Assembly: GCA_950106755.1 (NCBI GenBank)
Contig: OX467089.1
Coordinates: 2,916,501 to 2,980,500 of the forward strand
DNA: 64,000 nucleotides
Direction of reading: 5' to 3'
Origin: Climacium dendroides
Lineage: Eukaryota; Streptophyta; Bryopsida; Hypnales; Climaciaceae
In this document: one piece after another, positions 23,001 to 35,067 of the stretch
How the letters are laid out: the number at the start of each line of letters is the position of its first letter
How positions within the stretch are numbered: the first letter of the stretch is position 1
Notes under the pieces: generated by a model
The model's database searches: none
What the model was told of the DNA's origin: nothing
The model's input: only the letters and a program-made list of their open reading frames with translations
Made by a program: the position numbers and the translations under genes

Positions 23001-25660
23001 CCTTCAATCAAGAAGCGCTACTTCGCTCAACTAGATCAGATGGACAGTAGCATAGATGGAGCCAAGATTTGGAAAGTAGTTAGATCGTCAACTTAGCTTT
23101 CTAAGAAGCTAAGATTCGCCTCAAACAAAGCTATGATGAGGAAGTTGTGAGAAGATTAGTGCAAGGGGGTTTGCTGCCCTTCCAATCAAGAAGCGACTTT
23201 TTAACGAGCAAGAACGGATGGAGAGTACATTTGATGGAGTCAAGATTTGGAGTGGAGATGGAGCATGAAGTCAGCTTTGTAAGGAGCTAAGATGTGCCTC
23301 CATTGGAGTTGTATTGAAGGAGTTGTGAGGATTCTTATGCCCTAGGGTCTACTGCCCCTAGTTTTGACTACTTAGACATACTTGTCAATTTTGTGTGCAT
23401 TGGATAATCACTTTTGTTAGGTTAGTTGAGTATTCTTAAGGATGTTGAGAATTAAAATATTAAAGTGAGTTAATCACTAGTAAAGGTCAAATTGAAGGTT
23501 TTCCTTCATTTTATTAAACATTGAGTAGTAAGTGCAATTATGAATTGTGAATGAATGATTGTTATTGCAAGTAAATTGCAAGTATGAGGTAATGGTTTAT
23601 AGAATGGTAGTAGGATGTGATAGTTGTTAGGATATTTGAAAACATCTAAATTTAGTAATCTGATGTATGGGAATACTCCATTGCTTGGAAAGCTAGTTAG
23701 TGTACACTCTCTTCTGGACTCTTCTAGGGGTGTTTTTTGCCTTGTGGGTGAAAAACACTCATAATACTGTAACGTTCCATTCTGTAGACGTTTATGAATT
23801 GCACCAACATGGTTTGTTGGGGTACGAATATTTGATACTATATCCACGAACTCCCTGCGCTCATCTACTGTCATTGCATACGACGCATTTGGCATGTAAA
23901 AATCGTCTTGGCGTCTTCGTGGGTCTTGAAGCCAAATTTCTCTACGTATTCCAAGCTGTTGTGCATCAATGCGGCTGCCAGGGCTATCGTTCATAGCAAG
24001 AAGGGTCATCACCATGTTCTCGCATAAGTTTTTCTCGCAATGCATCACATCCAAAATGTGTCGGATCAACAGATACTGCAGAAGGGAACACACGTAAATC
24101 TTAACTACGCTCTGCCCTCCGAAAAAATGTGTATCGTCACTTCCCGTGTTGTCTGCTAAGAAAATGTACAACGACATTCAGCCTTCACTTTGTATTCACG
24201 ACTACGTCTGAGGGGACATGTAACACAACATGAGATGTTCACATTGCACGGTTGAATAGGCGGCCACTGTCTACAGCTATTGCAATTTGTGCAGCGGGAT
24301 GTCTTCTATGACATCTACTTGGACATCAATGCGCCAGTACTATGACACAGAACGTCAGAGAGGACGTACCACTCAGACATTGGACACTACCTACATGTCA
24401 AAGTCATGTTAGACCACTTTGTACCTTCCAGTAGGGCAGCTCAAACAATGCACTCAAGCGTTTCACCCCTGTGAAATGCACTGGGTCATCCTTTCCATCT
24501 TCTCTTCCACCCAGATCTAGAAACGCTTGCCGCCACGCAGCATATCGGATAACATCTTTGGCGGTCATGCCCTTTGGCCTGAAGCGATGCTCTACTTTTC
24601 CATTGAAGCGATGATTTCGACGATAAGGATGGTGTCGACTTAAGTACCTTCGTATGCCCCCATACACAATCTTGGACCCTCTTGTACTTCGATCCGCCCG
24701 CACATCGCCGGTTCTTGCAAGTCGAGAATCTGTCTCAAGACCACAATCCGGGCATCCTTTATATCCCTTGCAAGACAAGCCAGAGATCAGAGCATACGCA
24801 GGAAAATCGGATATGGTCCACATTAATAAGCCATGCATGATAAAGCGACGAGCACCTTCGGGCTGTGAGAAATCTTGAGCCACCACACCTTCCCACAATG
24901 CATGTAGCTCCTTCAACAATGGTTGCAAGAACACATCCATGTTCTTAGAAGTTGGGGACTACTTCCCAGAAATGAGAAGGCTAAGGGAGATGAAGAATTT
25001 CTTTGTTACAAACCATGGCTCAAAATTGTAAATCAAAATGAGCACTGGCCATGTCGACCAATTCGTGTTTCTCAGCTTGAAGAGATTGACACCATCCAGT
25101 GCTAGTGCCAGACACAGGTTCCTGTCGTCAGCACTGAAGTTGTCAAAGTGGACGTCCACGCTGACATGCTTCCAAACAGGGCTGTCCACCACTGACCACA
25201 TGATGCCGTCATCGCTGACATGCCGCATCCAACTCGTCAGCATCTGAGCGATCTTCGAAGATCGAAACATGCGTTTAAGTCTTGGGATCAAGGGAAAGTG
25301 TCGAACAACCCTTGTTGGTACCGAGTTCGTTCCCTCCACCCACCTTGGTTTAGAGCACTTCGGGCACGTACTTAGATTTGCATGCTCGTCTTCGAATAGC
25401 ACACAACCACCTGGGCACACATGGATGTTGTTGTACTCTAAGCCCAACTTCCTAATCATTTTCCTTGCCTCATAATGACTAGTAGGGAGCTTGTTGTTCT
25501 TCGGAAACAAGTCTGATGACAAATACCGTAGGAGCTCACTAGTGAAATGGTTACTCACACGGAAGACCACGCACATATTCATGATGATGATTGTTGCTGA
25601 CAGAATACTCGATGATGCCCCCTCGTATAGTGCTGTTGTTGCATGTTCATATAAACGCTA
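20037..25660 (-). pseudogene. TNP2-like CACTA transposase, multi-exon, with in-frame stops
   Basis: Exons follow the usual TNP2 order on the minus strand. 25660-24425 gives NIHVCPGGCVLF, CPKCSKPRW, VVRHFPLIPRLKRMF, ALDGVNLF, WPVLILIYNFEPW, TISDFPAYALISGLSCKGYKG and LFELPYW. After an intron with a clear CTGCAG acceptor, 24080-23700 gives LLIRHILDVMHCEKNLCEN, GIRREIWLQ and RTPTNHV. 21662-21100 gives VRLAIIKMSRVFQRLC, FPTTFLNIMTHLLVYIVEQL and RWMYPIERYMKTLK...SIAEGY (DUF4218 type). 20645-20037 gives RDSGVVASF, YVGYIEEILVLDYRNH and the KVFFFDDPHRPGWKIVCRTE block (DUF4216 type). Stops interrupt it at 24959, in the 21520s and near 20290. The usual N-terminal Transpos_assoc domain was not found. It would have cut and integrated CACTA ends, but this copy is probably dead. 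Confidence 0.85.
22841..23375 (+). repeat. Tandem repeat with 179-bp period, three copies
   Basis: ACTTCGCTCAACTAGATCAG occurs at 22841 and again at 23020, and the two 179-bp units are nearly identical. A third, diverged unit starts near 23199. The repeat lies in an AT-rich stretch (about 21663-23690) between two TNP2 exons. That stretch is either a long intron or an inserted element. It also has a CT-dinucleotide-rich patch near 22625-22680. Confidence 0.65.
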
Positions 25661-25939
25661 CATGTCTTCAACAGTGTCAACGTCAACGTCTGCTTCAGCA
25701 CTTGACGCTCCGTCAGACGCCAAGGTGTCCGAATGCAATGCATCGCCACGATCAAAGGCCTCCATGACTACTTTTACAGCACGACGTCCACGCCTGCCCT
25801 CCATGTCCGTCACAGGCATCAACACGTATGTACACTTGCTGATATTATGCAATTTGAAATGTCCACTCTTGAAGTAATTAAACTTGTTTCCTACAACATG
25901 TAATGGGAAAGACGAAGAAAAAGATATAGTAGACAATCA

Positions 25940-28129
25940 GAAGGAAGTCAAGGGTGGTTGAAAAGAAACACTTCTGATCGCCCAATGACAATTTTGAACA
26001 TCTGGATGTTTTTGTGAATATATGTTTGTCACTGTAGACATTTACTTTGACACCGTCATGTCCACTGCACCTATCTGTTCATCACTATCTCTTAGATCGT
26101 GGATAGTAGTTTGTGTAGTACTGTAGACTTGTGAACCTATAACATCCAACATCACAGTCTATGAATTATTTGTTTTGGTGGCAACCAAATGTATACGTCC
26201 CGAGGAAAAAAGAAAATTTTCCACAAATATTAGGTCTTGTTTCCAAAGAACATGAGCGTAAACTGCAAATGAGGTTCATTTCCTTAGTACTTTAGAATGG
26301 GATAAAAAAGCAATGCCAAGCAATGAAACTCGACGCCCAAACGCCTACTTCTTGCAAATTGTAATTGATAAGTGGCTTCTATTCCTTGAAATCTCTTTGT
26401 AACTCTCTTCTTTTAACTACAGGGCATCAACTCAAGTAGAGGTAGGACACGTGAATGTGCTGGAGTTGACTTCCAAAGGCACTAGGTGCATCTAGCATCA
26501 TGTCCAGTAAGACGCATTTATGTCTATAGGAATACCACAATGTCACCCACAAGCTTGTACGTGACATCAACACGTCTGAATAGAAGATAAAAAGGTATTT
26601 GCTACACGTGCTACGTTTAACATGGGGTGCTACGCCTAACATCCTAGAAGGCACCAGAAAGTTATATAAGTTTATTCATAAGGACATTGACATGTTCTGC
26701 TTGACGTTAAGTCCTGCACAGGCAGGTCAGAAAAAGCATTGGGTTAAGCTACGCAACACTACATCCCATGCACTTTAAGGACTGCAGCTCTAAGCAATCA
26801 GTGGTTTCCATGGCTAAGGAAGGCAGTAAGGTTTGCGCTTTGAAATTATAGTAAATTATAGGCACTACTTTCTTAGAAGAAGCTAATTTAGCATCATTTA
26901 GAAGCTACCTAGGTAGAGGATAGCCATACAATACAGCAAAAGAAGAATGAGTTGTATTGATGGGACTTCGTTACTTCCAAGAAGAAAAAGTGGTTACAAG
27001 TTTCATTTCAATAAGTCCCCCAGAAAAGATGTAGAAAAGATAAAGACAAGGTGAATTCCAAGTTCTACTCTAAAGCTTCTAGTTTTCAAGCTCTAATTTG
27101 GTAGAGCCTCAAAGAAATGACTTAGAGCCCAAAAAAAATTAAAAGGTGAAAGGCAAGTTCTAATTTAGAATATGTATTTTGAAGAAGCTTCAAAGAAATG
27201 ACTTAGGGAATACAAATAGAAGGTCAAAGCCAAGTTCCATTTCACAAATTTTATTTTGAGGAAGCCTAATTCAAACTCTAGGATATTCTTTTACTTTAGA
27301 CCCCACTTACAGAATAAAAATAGAAGGTCACAGCCAAGTTCCATTTCACAAATTTTATTTTGAGGAAGCCTAATTCAAACTCTAGAATATTCTTTTACTT
27401 TAGACCCCACTTACAGAATAAAAATAGAAGGTCACAGCCAAGTTCCATTTCACAAATTTTATTTTGAGGAAGCCTAATTCAAACTCTAGGATATTCTTTT
27501 TCTTTAGACCCCACTTAGAGAATAAAAATAGAAGGTCAAAGCCAAGTTCCATTTCACAACTTCTAATTATTCACTTGGAGAATAAAAATGGAAGGTCAAA
27601 GCCAAATTCAAATTTCCTGAGAACATGTGCAATGAGATGCAGTCATGCCTACTAGGACACGACAGTGTCATTTGTGATGTCATGCAAAACATCATCGCAA
27701 CATATCCCCTTGTCCATTTCAAATTGGCGAAAAACGCATCGTTACTAACACCAAGTCAGACATCATGATGTCCGAGTTGATGTCTACATGTCAATTGTAA
27801 TGTCTGTTGAAGCACACGAATGTCAACTTCCGACCTAAGGGCCCTCTTGAAAAGTACAGCACCCGACGTCACACATGGGGCTGTCGCTCCATCATGGGAC
27901 TTAGACAAACCCTAGGCCCACATTCGGCCTTCCTCTTCCTGCAACTGCTCTTCTTCCTTCACCTACATTCGAATTTGCAAACTTCTAAGGATTAGAGCAT
28001 GTTTCACTAGTTTGTGGACAGCATTGTTGCTGCTGCACTCACCTTAGAGATGGAAAAATCAGTAGCTGTAGCAGATGGAAGCCACCGTCGCAGCAGGTGC
28101 CTAAACAAGACCAAGCACCGTGTAGACAA
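25940..28129. other. CACTA central non-coding region
   Basis: No supported gene. The region holds scattered GATGTC/GACATC motifs (for example around 26040-26080, 26510-26580, 27760-27830), AT-rich filler and the 104-bp tandem repeat. The upstream transposase exon expected here could not be identified. Confidence 0.5.
27205..27610 (+). repeat. Tandem repeat with 104-bp period, about 3.9 copies
   Basis: The same junction (ACAGAATAAAAATAGAAGG) recurs at 27309, 27413 and, with two changes, 27517. The units carry AGCCAAGTTCCATTTCACAA and TTGAGGAAGCCTAATTCAAA. A more diverged copy precedes them at about 27120-27200. The unit is non-coding. Confidence 0.75.
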
Positions 28130-28225
28130 CTTCCTCCCTCCTTCGCTTCCTCCTCTCCTCTCCTCCCATCCCCTCCCCTCCCCTCCCCTTTCCTCCCCTC
28201 CCTTCCCCTCCCCTCCTCGCCCCGC
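28130..28225 (+). repeat. Polypyrimidine tract, C4T/C3T-rich
   Basis: An almost unbroken C/T run with many CCCCTCCCCT units. The complementary strand has repeated GGGG tracts separated by single A or short GA spacers, so it fits G-quadruplex or triplex-forming sequence. It ends about 10 bp before the target site of the LTR-D insertion D2. Confidence 0.7.
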
Positions 28226-28240
28226 AAGCCTCTGTCATGG

Positions 28241-31200
28241 TGTCGCAGCACAGAATAAGCAATTTCCCTATTATACTCACAAAAATCACCCTAGAGCATA
28301 ACAAAATGACCCTAAAGATCGAACCCACGAGATCCTGTGAAGTAGCTAACTCTAACAAGGAGATAAACCCAATTAAACCCTTTAATTCTACTTTTCCGGT
28401 TCTACCTCTGACAACCGGAACATCCAAAACCAACCAGAAAACTACGACCGGACTGTATCCTACTTCCGGTTTTATTAGTTCCCCGGTCTCTGGACTGACT
28501 TCTCAATTCTGGACCCTGCAACTTCTGGTCCTATGCACCCTCCTAGGCGGATCCGATCTGGTCCACCCTTCCGTACCCGGTTTAGTTTTACCTCTGTTTT
28601 ACCATCAGAGGATTCGCCGCTTGTTTTTGAAAGTGGTAGGCCCACCACTCCTTCCGTGAATTATAGTGGCTGAAGACCCACTTTCCTATCCACTGATCCC
28701 CTAATTAACACGAATCTGGTTTGGTCCTTCACAGTAATCCGGATAGCAACCCGAATCACAGGTCACACAAAGACCCCCCGTACGATCCTCTCATACTACA
28801 ACGACCTTGACACTGATCCGTTCCGTACGAAGTTAGGTGGCTACAAGTGCATCCGTCCGTTCCAACATCTACGAAAGTTCTTCCGTTCACCCACAACGGT
28901 GGCAAGACCTCACAGGAGTCAGGATACTCGACTGGATTTCCCACCTAGGAGTTCTAGCGCAACTAAAGAATCCCTCCCTATCCGCCTAGCCTGATCAACG
29001 GATCTCTTACCTGGAATGCTAAACTTCTGTAGTTGCTGAGGCACTAGAATCCACTCCTAACTCTTCACAACCTACTCGCATGTACCTAGAACAGGAAACA
29101 TACATTAAGGGGAGAAACTCTACCAACACCTCCGTACCCACTTTCCTACTAACTCCGTGCACTCTTGCCAACACTCGGGAAAATTACACAAAAGTTAGGT
29201 TAAAGCAAAGTACACAAGGAAATGCCAAAAGAACTCCTCCCTGTCTCCAGCTCAGAGACTGTTTTATATACAAAAAAGCAAAAAGCAAAAAGTGAATACA
29301 TGATTTCCGCCTCTGAAGGCGCTGACAATCCGGGCCTACCTTATCCTAACCGGATTCTATTCCGGTTCCTACCTATAAGTCCTATTTTTACAATCCTTCT
29401 TGTTCCGTCTCATACACTCGGGATCCAATGGTAGGGCTCTCATCAGGTCTCTCCAATTGCTCGAAGACCTCATTTAGATTCCGGTTCCGTTCTCCATCCG
29501 TAGGTAGAGCCGGGTGATCTTCCTCAATTTCCGGGGAGTCTAAATCTATCGGTTGCGGTCCGGTCGAGGGCGTCTCCTTCTTTGCCCTACTTGATTGGGG
29601 CGTCTTGTCCTTCTCTGGTGCATGAGCTACGTCTTCCGGAAACAAGTCCGGAAGAGAAATTTCAGAGAGCCGGACCAGAACCTCCGTCAACTTTTGGCTG
29701 CTCTCCACGATCCAGTTCACTGACTCCCGTGCCTTGGATAGGAGCTTCTCCATCTGCTCCTCAAAATCGGTGAGGATGTGCACCATCCTAGTTCTGGATA
29801 TCTTCTTGTCCTTGTGCACCTCCTCTTCGAATAGGCATGCCTTGGTGACCGCAGCTCCGGGCCCTTCCAGCACGTTCCTTACTTCTGCGGCCAACTTCTT
29901 CATTTCCTCCGCCATCTCCTTTGTCACGGTGGCGTTCTCCAGCAACGCGAAAAGTTCGGCCTTGAGGGTGTCCACCTCATCGTACTGCCGCTTGCTGTCC
30001 TCCTTCATCTTCCGGAGCTCATCCGGATTGATAACACTCTCAGCTACCTTCTGCGGCAACTGACTGTCCGGTTCCGCTCCGATTAATTCCGTGATTTCCC
30101 CGAGCGTCCGCTTCTTAACTTCCCAATCCGCCCGGATTTCGCAGAGTATCCCAACCAACTCGTTGAACGGATCTCCGGTTCCCGATCCGGATGCCACATC
30201 CGGTCCGGTTGGAATCTCCCCTCTGCGCGGCCACGGATGTCCCAGGGGCGTTCCTCGATTCCGAGTCGGCGTCGTCTTCTGCCTCTTGGCGGGGACATAC
30301 GATTCCTCCTCTTCCTCTTCTTCTTCTTCCTCCTCCTCGATTTTGTTTCTGGAATCTGCTTCTTGGTTGGACTCGGATTCTCCATACTTCATAGTCCGCT
30401 CCTAGGCCTTCCACACCTTCAGCTCTACTTCCATCAGCAGTTCCTGTTGTTGGTAGAGGTGGTACACATAAGGGCATAGTGGGGTAGCCGTACTTCTCCC
30501 CACTCTTGTAGTAAGCTGGGACACCAGATCAATGAAGATCCGGCCCTAGTCTACTTTTCGGGTTCCGCTCAGCACTCCGAAGATCGTGTTAGCCAGGGTG
30601 ATAGTCACCCTGGTGGGCTTTTCCGGATGCAGAACCGGAACCAGGAACTAGAACAGGCGACGCTCCCGGTCATCGAGGCAGTCTTCTACCGCGTAGCCGT
30701 CCTTCGGATTCACTACGCTTCCGAATTTGCCCTGGACGAAATCATCCTTCCGGCTGGCAAGCCCGAGTCCTCCTGGCCGGAATCCGTATACGTCCCGCCA
30801 CAATTCCTCAGTCCATTGGACCGGATTCCCTCTCAGGGTGTTATCGAATTGATTCAATACACCACTCAGGATTTCTCTAACCATCCTCTCATCTTTGAAA
30901 CCCCAAGGTTTCAAAGTTAACCCCTGACAACCCATCAACAATAAATCCTCTCTGAGTTCTCCCTGTTCCGGTTCCTTGGTCGGCATGACCGGAACCACTT
31001 TTCTAAGTTTTACTTCACTCGGGGGCGGGGTGTTAGAGCCTCTCTTCCGGTTCAGCTACGGCATGAGGGTAGCTCTATCCGGTTTTCACTCTCTACAGTC
31101 CTAATGAGGGAGCGCTGACACTTTGATGTTCCGATCCGCCTGTAAACTAACCTACTGGCGTGCTCACACCCTCAGTCTCTCACAGTTCCGTATCCGCTCG

Positions 31201-31656
31201 CACTCAATGTCTCACCCACTCATGTCCGGAGGTGATCTCTCCGTCTCACACTCCTCGCTCACTTCCGGACCCTCTTGTACTTTCTCTCCTTGCCGTGGTA
31301 AACAACAAAAAACGTCAAGCGCTAAATCAGGACACGACAACACGTGGAAAACCAGAGACCTGAAAATGGGCAGGGTCAGGCTTTATATAGTCCTGACGTC
31401 CTGGACTGTCTTTATGACCGCTCGGATATCTGGTCCGGTTCTTGACATCCGGTTCTCTCCAATCCGGTCAACGAGATTCCGGTTGGAAATCTAATCCGTT
31501 CCGCTTCTACCTAAAACCGGATTAGTTCCGTAAGGTCCTTTTGTGACTATTTTTGGATTTATCTTTCTCTCTTTAGATGAATCCGGATACCTATTTCTAA
31601 TTTCCGGTTCACTCAAAAGGTAAACAAATAAAAAATAAAAAATATGAGTTGTCACA
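28241..31656 (-). mobile_element. LTR-D copy D2, complete solo LTR inside the CACTA
   Basis: On the minus strand this unit starts TGTGACAACTCAT (at 31656) and ends CTGTGCTGCGACA (at 28241). Both flanks are CATGG (28236-28240, 31657-31661). It is 3,416 bp, against 3,443 bp for D1, and similar throughout. It contains the ORF, the GTCGTTGTAG box (complement of 28796-28805) and GTGGGTTCGATC near the end. No internal retrotransposon region is present. Confidence 0.9.
29388..31064 (-). pseudogene. LTR-D gag-like protein of copy D2, four premature stops
   Basis: One frame aligns with the intact D1 protein over its whole length. TAG replaces CAG at 30648, TGG at 30546 and CAA at 30402 (all complement). 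A further TAG occurs two codons after the internal start at 31064. From 30392 to 29388 it is open for 334 codons: poly-Glu, a KRQKTTPTRNR basic cluster, the helical region with a KMKEDSKRQYDEVDTLKAEL stretch, VTKACLFEEEVHKD, HILTDFEEQMEKLL and QPIDLDSPEIEED near the end. All changes are C-to-T or G-to-A. Confidence 0.8.
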
Positions 31657-33038
31657 CATGGCCTCCAGTAGCTCCCGCCAATTCTAGAAATTAAAATTGG
31701 CGTCATTGAATTGTGTTGGCAGATTAGGGTTTCATCCATATTTTCCATCCGTGACACACTGAGGCTTCAACTAATGTCTAAGTCAACATCACTAGGAGCG
31801 TTGGGGAGTTTAGGCTTGACATTGGGATTATCTTTGTTCTCTTGTTGATGCATCTCTTGTTTGAAGGTGGAGGAGCAACGTGCGGAGGTGGAGCGTGGGA
31901 GCGTCGAGGCGGAGTGTGGAGGCGGCAAGGACTCCCACGCCCAAGCGGGGAACCTCGGCACCCTTGCACGGAGCCCCTACGCAAGGGCGGGGAGCCCCGC
32001 GAGGAGCCCCCCCGGCGCCGCCCCTGCGGGGAGCCCCTTGCCGCGGGGAGCCCCAGCGCCGGAGGAGGGAGCCCTTCCTGCGCCGAAAGAGGGAGTCCCT
32101 CTCGCGCCACAGCTCCTCCAGCAGCGGGAGCAGGTTAGGTTTGTAATTTTTTTTTTTGATTTTGTTTGTTGTAGTCTTGTGTTGTTGTGAATTTTCAATC
32201 TCTCTCCTTACATTCCACTATTTTGGTTTCCATTTGCAGGAGTGATCCTTGTATTGGCTTTTGAGAGTAGCATGAGAAAATCCTTCATGAGATTGTTTGA
32301 TTTAGGAGCGATTTTCAGGAGCCATGAATCACTTTGGATTTCAATTTAGCAAGTTTATAAGTTGAGCCATCCATGAGTGTTCAGCCTACTGCAACGGAGG
32401 ATCTACATTGCTTGCAGGCACAGGTTGTTAGACTTTTAAGGATAGTTGATTTTATTTCCATCGTGTACAATGAAGTACTCATTTGCTTCCTTGTGACATT
32501 GTGGATGTCAAGGGGGAATTGCACATGCTTCTGTGGATGTCAAAGCAAACATCAATGTGTCCACTTGGCCAATTTTCTTTTTCTTTTTCTTTTTCATTTT
32601 CTGCTTGCAGGTGGGTGAACATCCATGGTGGCATGGTAGTGCTTTTCCGGACACTTATGTGTCCTTGATGATGTCACAAAGAGTTGCAGGGGACATTATG
32701 TCCATTTTTTCGTGTCCTATTTGCAGATGAGACTACCATATGGACTCCTCTGTGGCGTAGTAATGTTTTTATAAACATGCAGATGTCCAATGTGATGTCC
32801 TACAATGCATCACATGTCATGTTCTTGGTTCTTAAGTGTCTTGTATACAGAGGAGTCGAATGGTGGGCGTCCGTTGAATCGTCCTAATGTTTAATTGGTT
32901 GTCCAAGTGCTGGAATTGATGTCCACAAAAGCACACCATTATAGCATGTTAGTTGGTCGTTTTGTTCTTTTAGTTTTGAGCTGTGATTGCCTTACGCAGG
33001 TTTTGGATGAGGATTTTCATTGTTGGCCGCTAGTTGAG
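31657..33038. other. CACTA spacer between D2 and the right-hand gene
   Basis: Apart from the GC-rich repeat at 31880-32135, the stretch is AT-rich. It carries many GGACAT/GATGTC motifs (for example around 32500-32560, 32640-32700, 32780-32830, 32915-32930). Weak upstream exons of the plus-strand gene may lie here (a frame starts MSVQPTATEDL at 32373), but they are not supported by homology. Confidence 0.4.
31880..32135 (+). repeat. GC-rich repeat, GGGGAGCCCC units
   Basis: GGAGCCCC and GGGGAGCCCC recur about every 25-40 bp in a strongly GC-rich island inside an AT-rich transposon. Long frames open on both strands here are a consequence of composition (Ala/Gly/Pro/Arg repeats) and are not taken as genes. 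Confidence 0.6.
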
Positions 33039-35067
33039 ATGACCCCCGATTCTCGGAGAAAGCTGCCCGTGAAACGGGCAGCACCGTCTCGGCATCATGC
33101 TGACAGCGACAATGACGACTCTACCACTAAGGAGGTACACGCTAGAGGTCGGCCACTCACAGAACAACGGTCGAAGCAAAGGAACGATCCTCGGCATGTG
33201 AGTAGTCGTGTGAAGGACAAGGGCAAAGTTGTAGCAAGTACTCCACCACCCAAGAGGCGTCGCACGGGAGTGTCACGCACGAGAAGGAATGAAGCACAGT
33301 TGTCTATGAGCGAGGATGACTCCGTTGAATTTGAGCCCAGGTAACTAGTGCCACCTAAACCTCTTATGTGGTGTATTATTGAAAGGAGGTTGGATGTTTA
33401 TATTCGATTTTGTGGCACAATTTACACCACAGAGTTGCCCAATTCAAATTCTTTTCATGTCTGTGGTATGGGGGCTCTATAGCTAAACCGCATGCACTTC
33501 AACGTCTACAATGTTTATGTGGACATTGTGTCAGACACAGCACGCTGGCTTCTGCATTTCAATGTCTTAGTCTTCTGTCTAAGTAGATGTCCAAGTCGAT
33601 GTCTGAGTTGATGTTCTAATGATGATCGAGTGGCCGTTGACTTGCAAGTGTTGTTTGTATTTGAGGTTTCATAGGACCACATCTCGATCTCCTGACACGA
33701 ATGAGGAAGAAGAATCAGACGACGTAATGGTCATGGAGAAGGAGCCTACCACACCTCTACTTCGAAAGATCAATGTGAAGGAGCGCAATAGCAAGCACAA
33801 GCAATATGTGGAGGTGAACAAACGCGGTTCTCCCCGTGGGAAGGCAAAAAGCTATTTGATAGCAAATGTGAAGGCTTTTGCCAAGGGATTGAATCGTTTG
33901 TTTGGGTGGGCTGACCAGCCATTAGATGAGAGACAACGTTTCTTTGATATAATCTACGCAGGTAATGTGATGTGACCGAAATAGCTTGAGTAGGTTGTGA
34001 GTTCTTTTTTTGAATTTGATGTCCTTCTGGACGTCATGATGCTGAATATGACATTTGGATGAGCATCACCATACCTTCTGTATTGACGTCTGTAGTGGTG
34101 TCTAGATGTCTACAATGATGTCTGTGCAAACATCATTGTATCTGCGAAATTAAACTATCTCAGAAGTCTTATTGTTTGCAAGTGTTTTGTATTGTGATCA
34201 TCTTATTTCAGACTGGGAAGTTGGAGGCGACCAAGTGGAGATAAATGCTTCGTGGTTTCCAAAGCATGTGACGAAGACTTTGATCAATGTTCGCCATCAT
34301 TTGATGAAGTTGATCGATGGGAACTGCCCTAAACCACCAGAAGTTGATGCCTCCGTGTGGAGGAGGTTGCAAGAGAGGCGCAACTTGGACTTTGCCAAGG
34401 AAAAGTCTGCGCAGATGCGTGCAGTTTCTAAGGCGAAGGGGTTCAAGGAGGCACAATTGAGGCTCATTGAGAAGAATGTCATAGGTGAATTGGTGAGAGT
34501 CCTCCACTTCCATCTGTTTCAGATGTCCATTCAGACATCATGTTGCTTTGTAAGATGTCTGCATTTATGAACCTCATGTCTGAAATGATATCTGCGTGGA
34601 CATCAATGTCGAGACCTCTAATTGTTTTCGTGTGCTAGACCCTACAACTTGGATGCATACCTTATGAGTCGGAGGTGAAGGAGGCAACGGACAAGGAGTA
34701 TGCTCGGTGCCAAGCGGAGACCTGCAAGTCACCTCATGACTACAGTCCAGATATACAAGAACTGCGGACGTCGAATGCAGAATTGGGAGGGCGCCTTGGT
34801 CGAGTAGAAGAGCTTCTCCAACAACTCCTTCATTCCCTTAGAGGCAACAATCTTCAAAGTCATGTTGTCTCAAATGCAGGAGGTGGTGGTCAGAATGCTG
34901 GATGCGATGTCACTCCTGTGAAGAAGGTAGCTGTTGAGGAAGTCCCCACAGACGTCGAGGGGGATCTTTACGTTAATGCTAACGTCGGTGGTGACGTTGC
35001 TGAAGACATCGCAGATGACGTTGAAGAAGAAGTGGACTACCTGAAGGACACCGTTTCGGACGTCTAG
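33039..35067 (+). pseudogene. CACTA second gene, TNPA/Transposase_24-like, four to five exons
   Basis: Splice sites can be placed. Exon 33039-33340 ends CAG|GTAACT. Exon 33675-33961 follows ATAG and ends G|GTAATG. Exon 34212-34492 follows TTTCAG and ends TTG|GTGAGA. Exon 34639-35067 follows GTGCTAG. The spliced frame is continuous for 432 codons. It encodes an NLS-rich start (KRRRTGVSRTRR), a charged stretch, then FGWADQPLDERQRFFDIIYA, WFPKHVTKTLINVRHHLMKL and FAKEKSAQMRAVSKAKGF, ending in a coiled coil (LGGRLGRVEELLQQLLHSL). The layout recalls the plant Ptta/En/Spm Transposase_24 family, which binds subterminal repeats. The TAG at 35065 probably replaced CAG, since the frame runs on to about 35235. 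A likely further exon is 35434-35626. I hold the family call at moderate confidence. Confidence 0.6.

Noticed and set aside
27205..27610. CRISPR-like array
   Set aside because: Contiguous 104-bp tandem units without spacers in a plant transposon.
30083..30479. Plus-strand and alternative-frame ORFs opposite the LTR-D protein
   Set aside because: They are shadows of the Glu/Ser-rich coding frame and are not conserved between D1 and D2 at the protein level.
28241..31656. D1 and D2 as complete non-autonomous elements with their own short LTRs
   Set aside because: The first and last stretches of the units share no direct repeat. Only TG...CA ends are seen, and the LTR-C case shows the unit directly after pol and a polypurine tract.
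31842..32198. Overlapping long frames on both strands in the GC-rich island
   Set aside because: Low-complexity Ala/Gly/Pro/Arg products in a repeat. Open frames follow from GC content.
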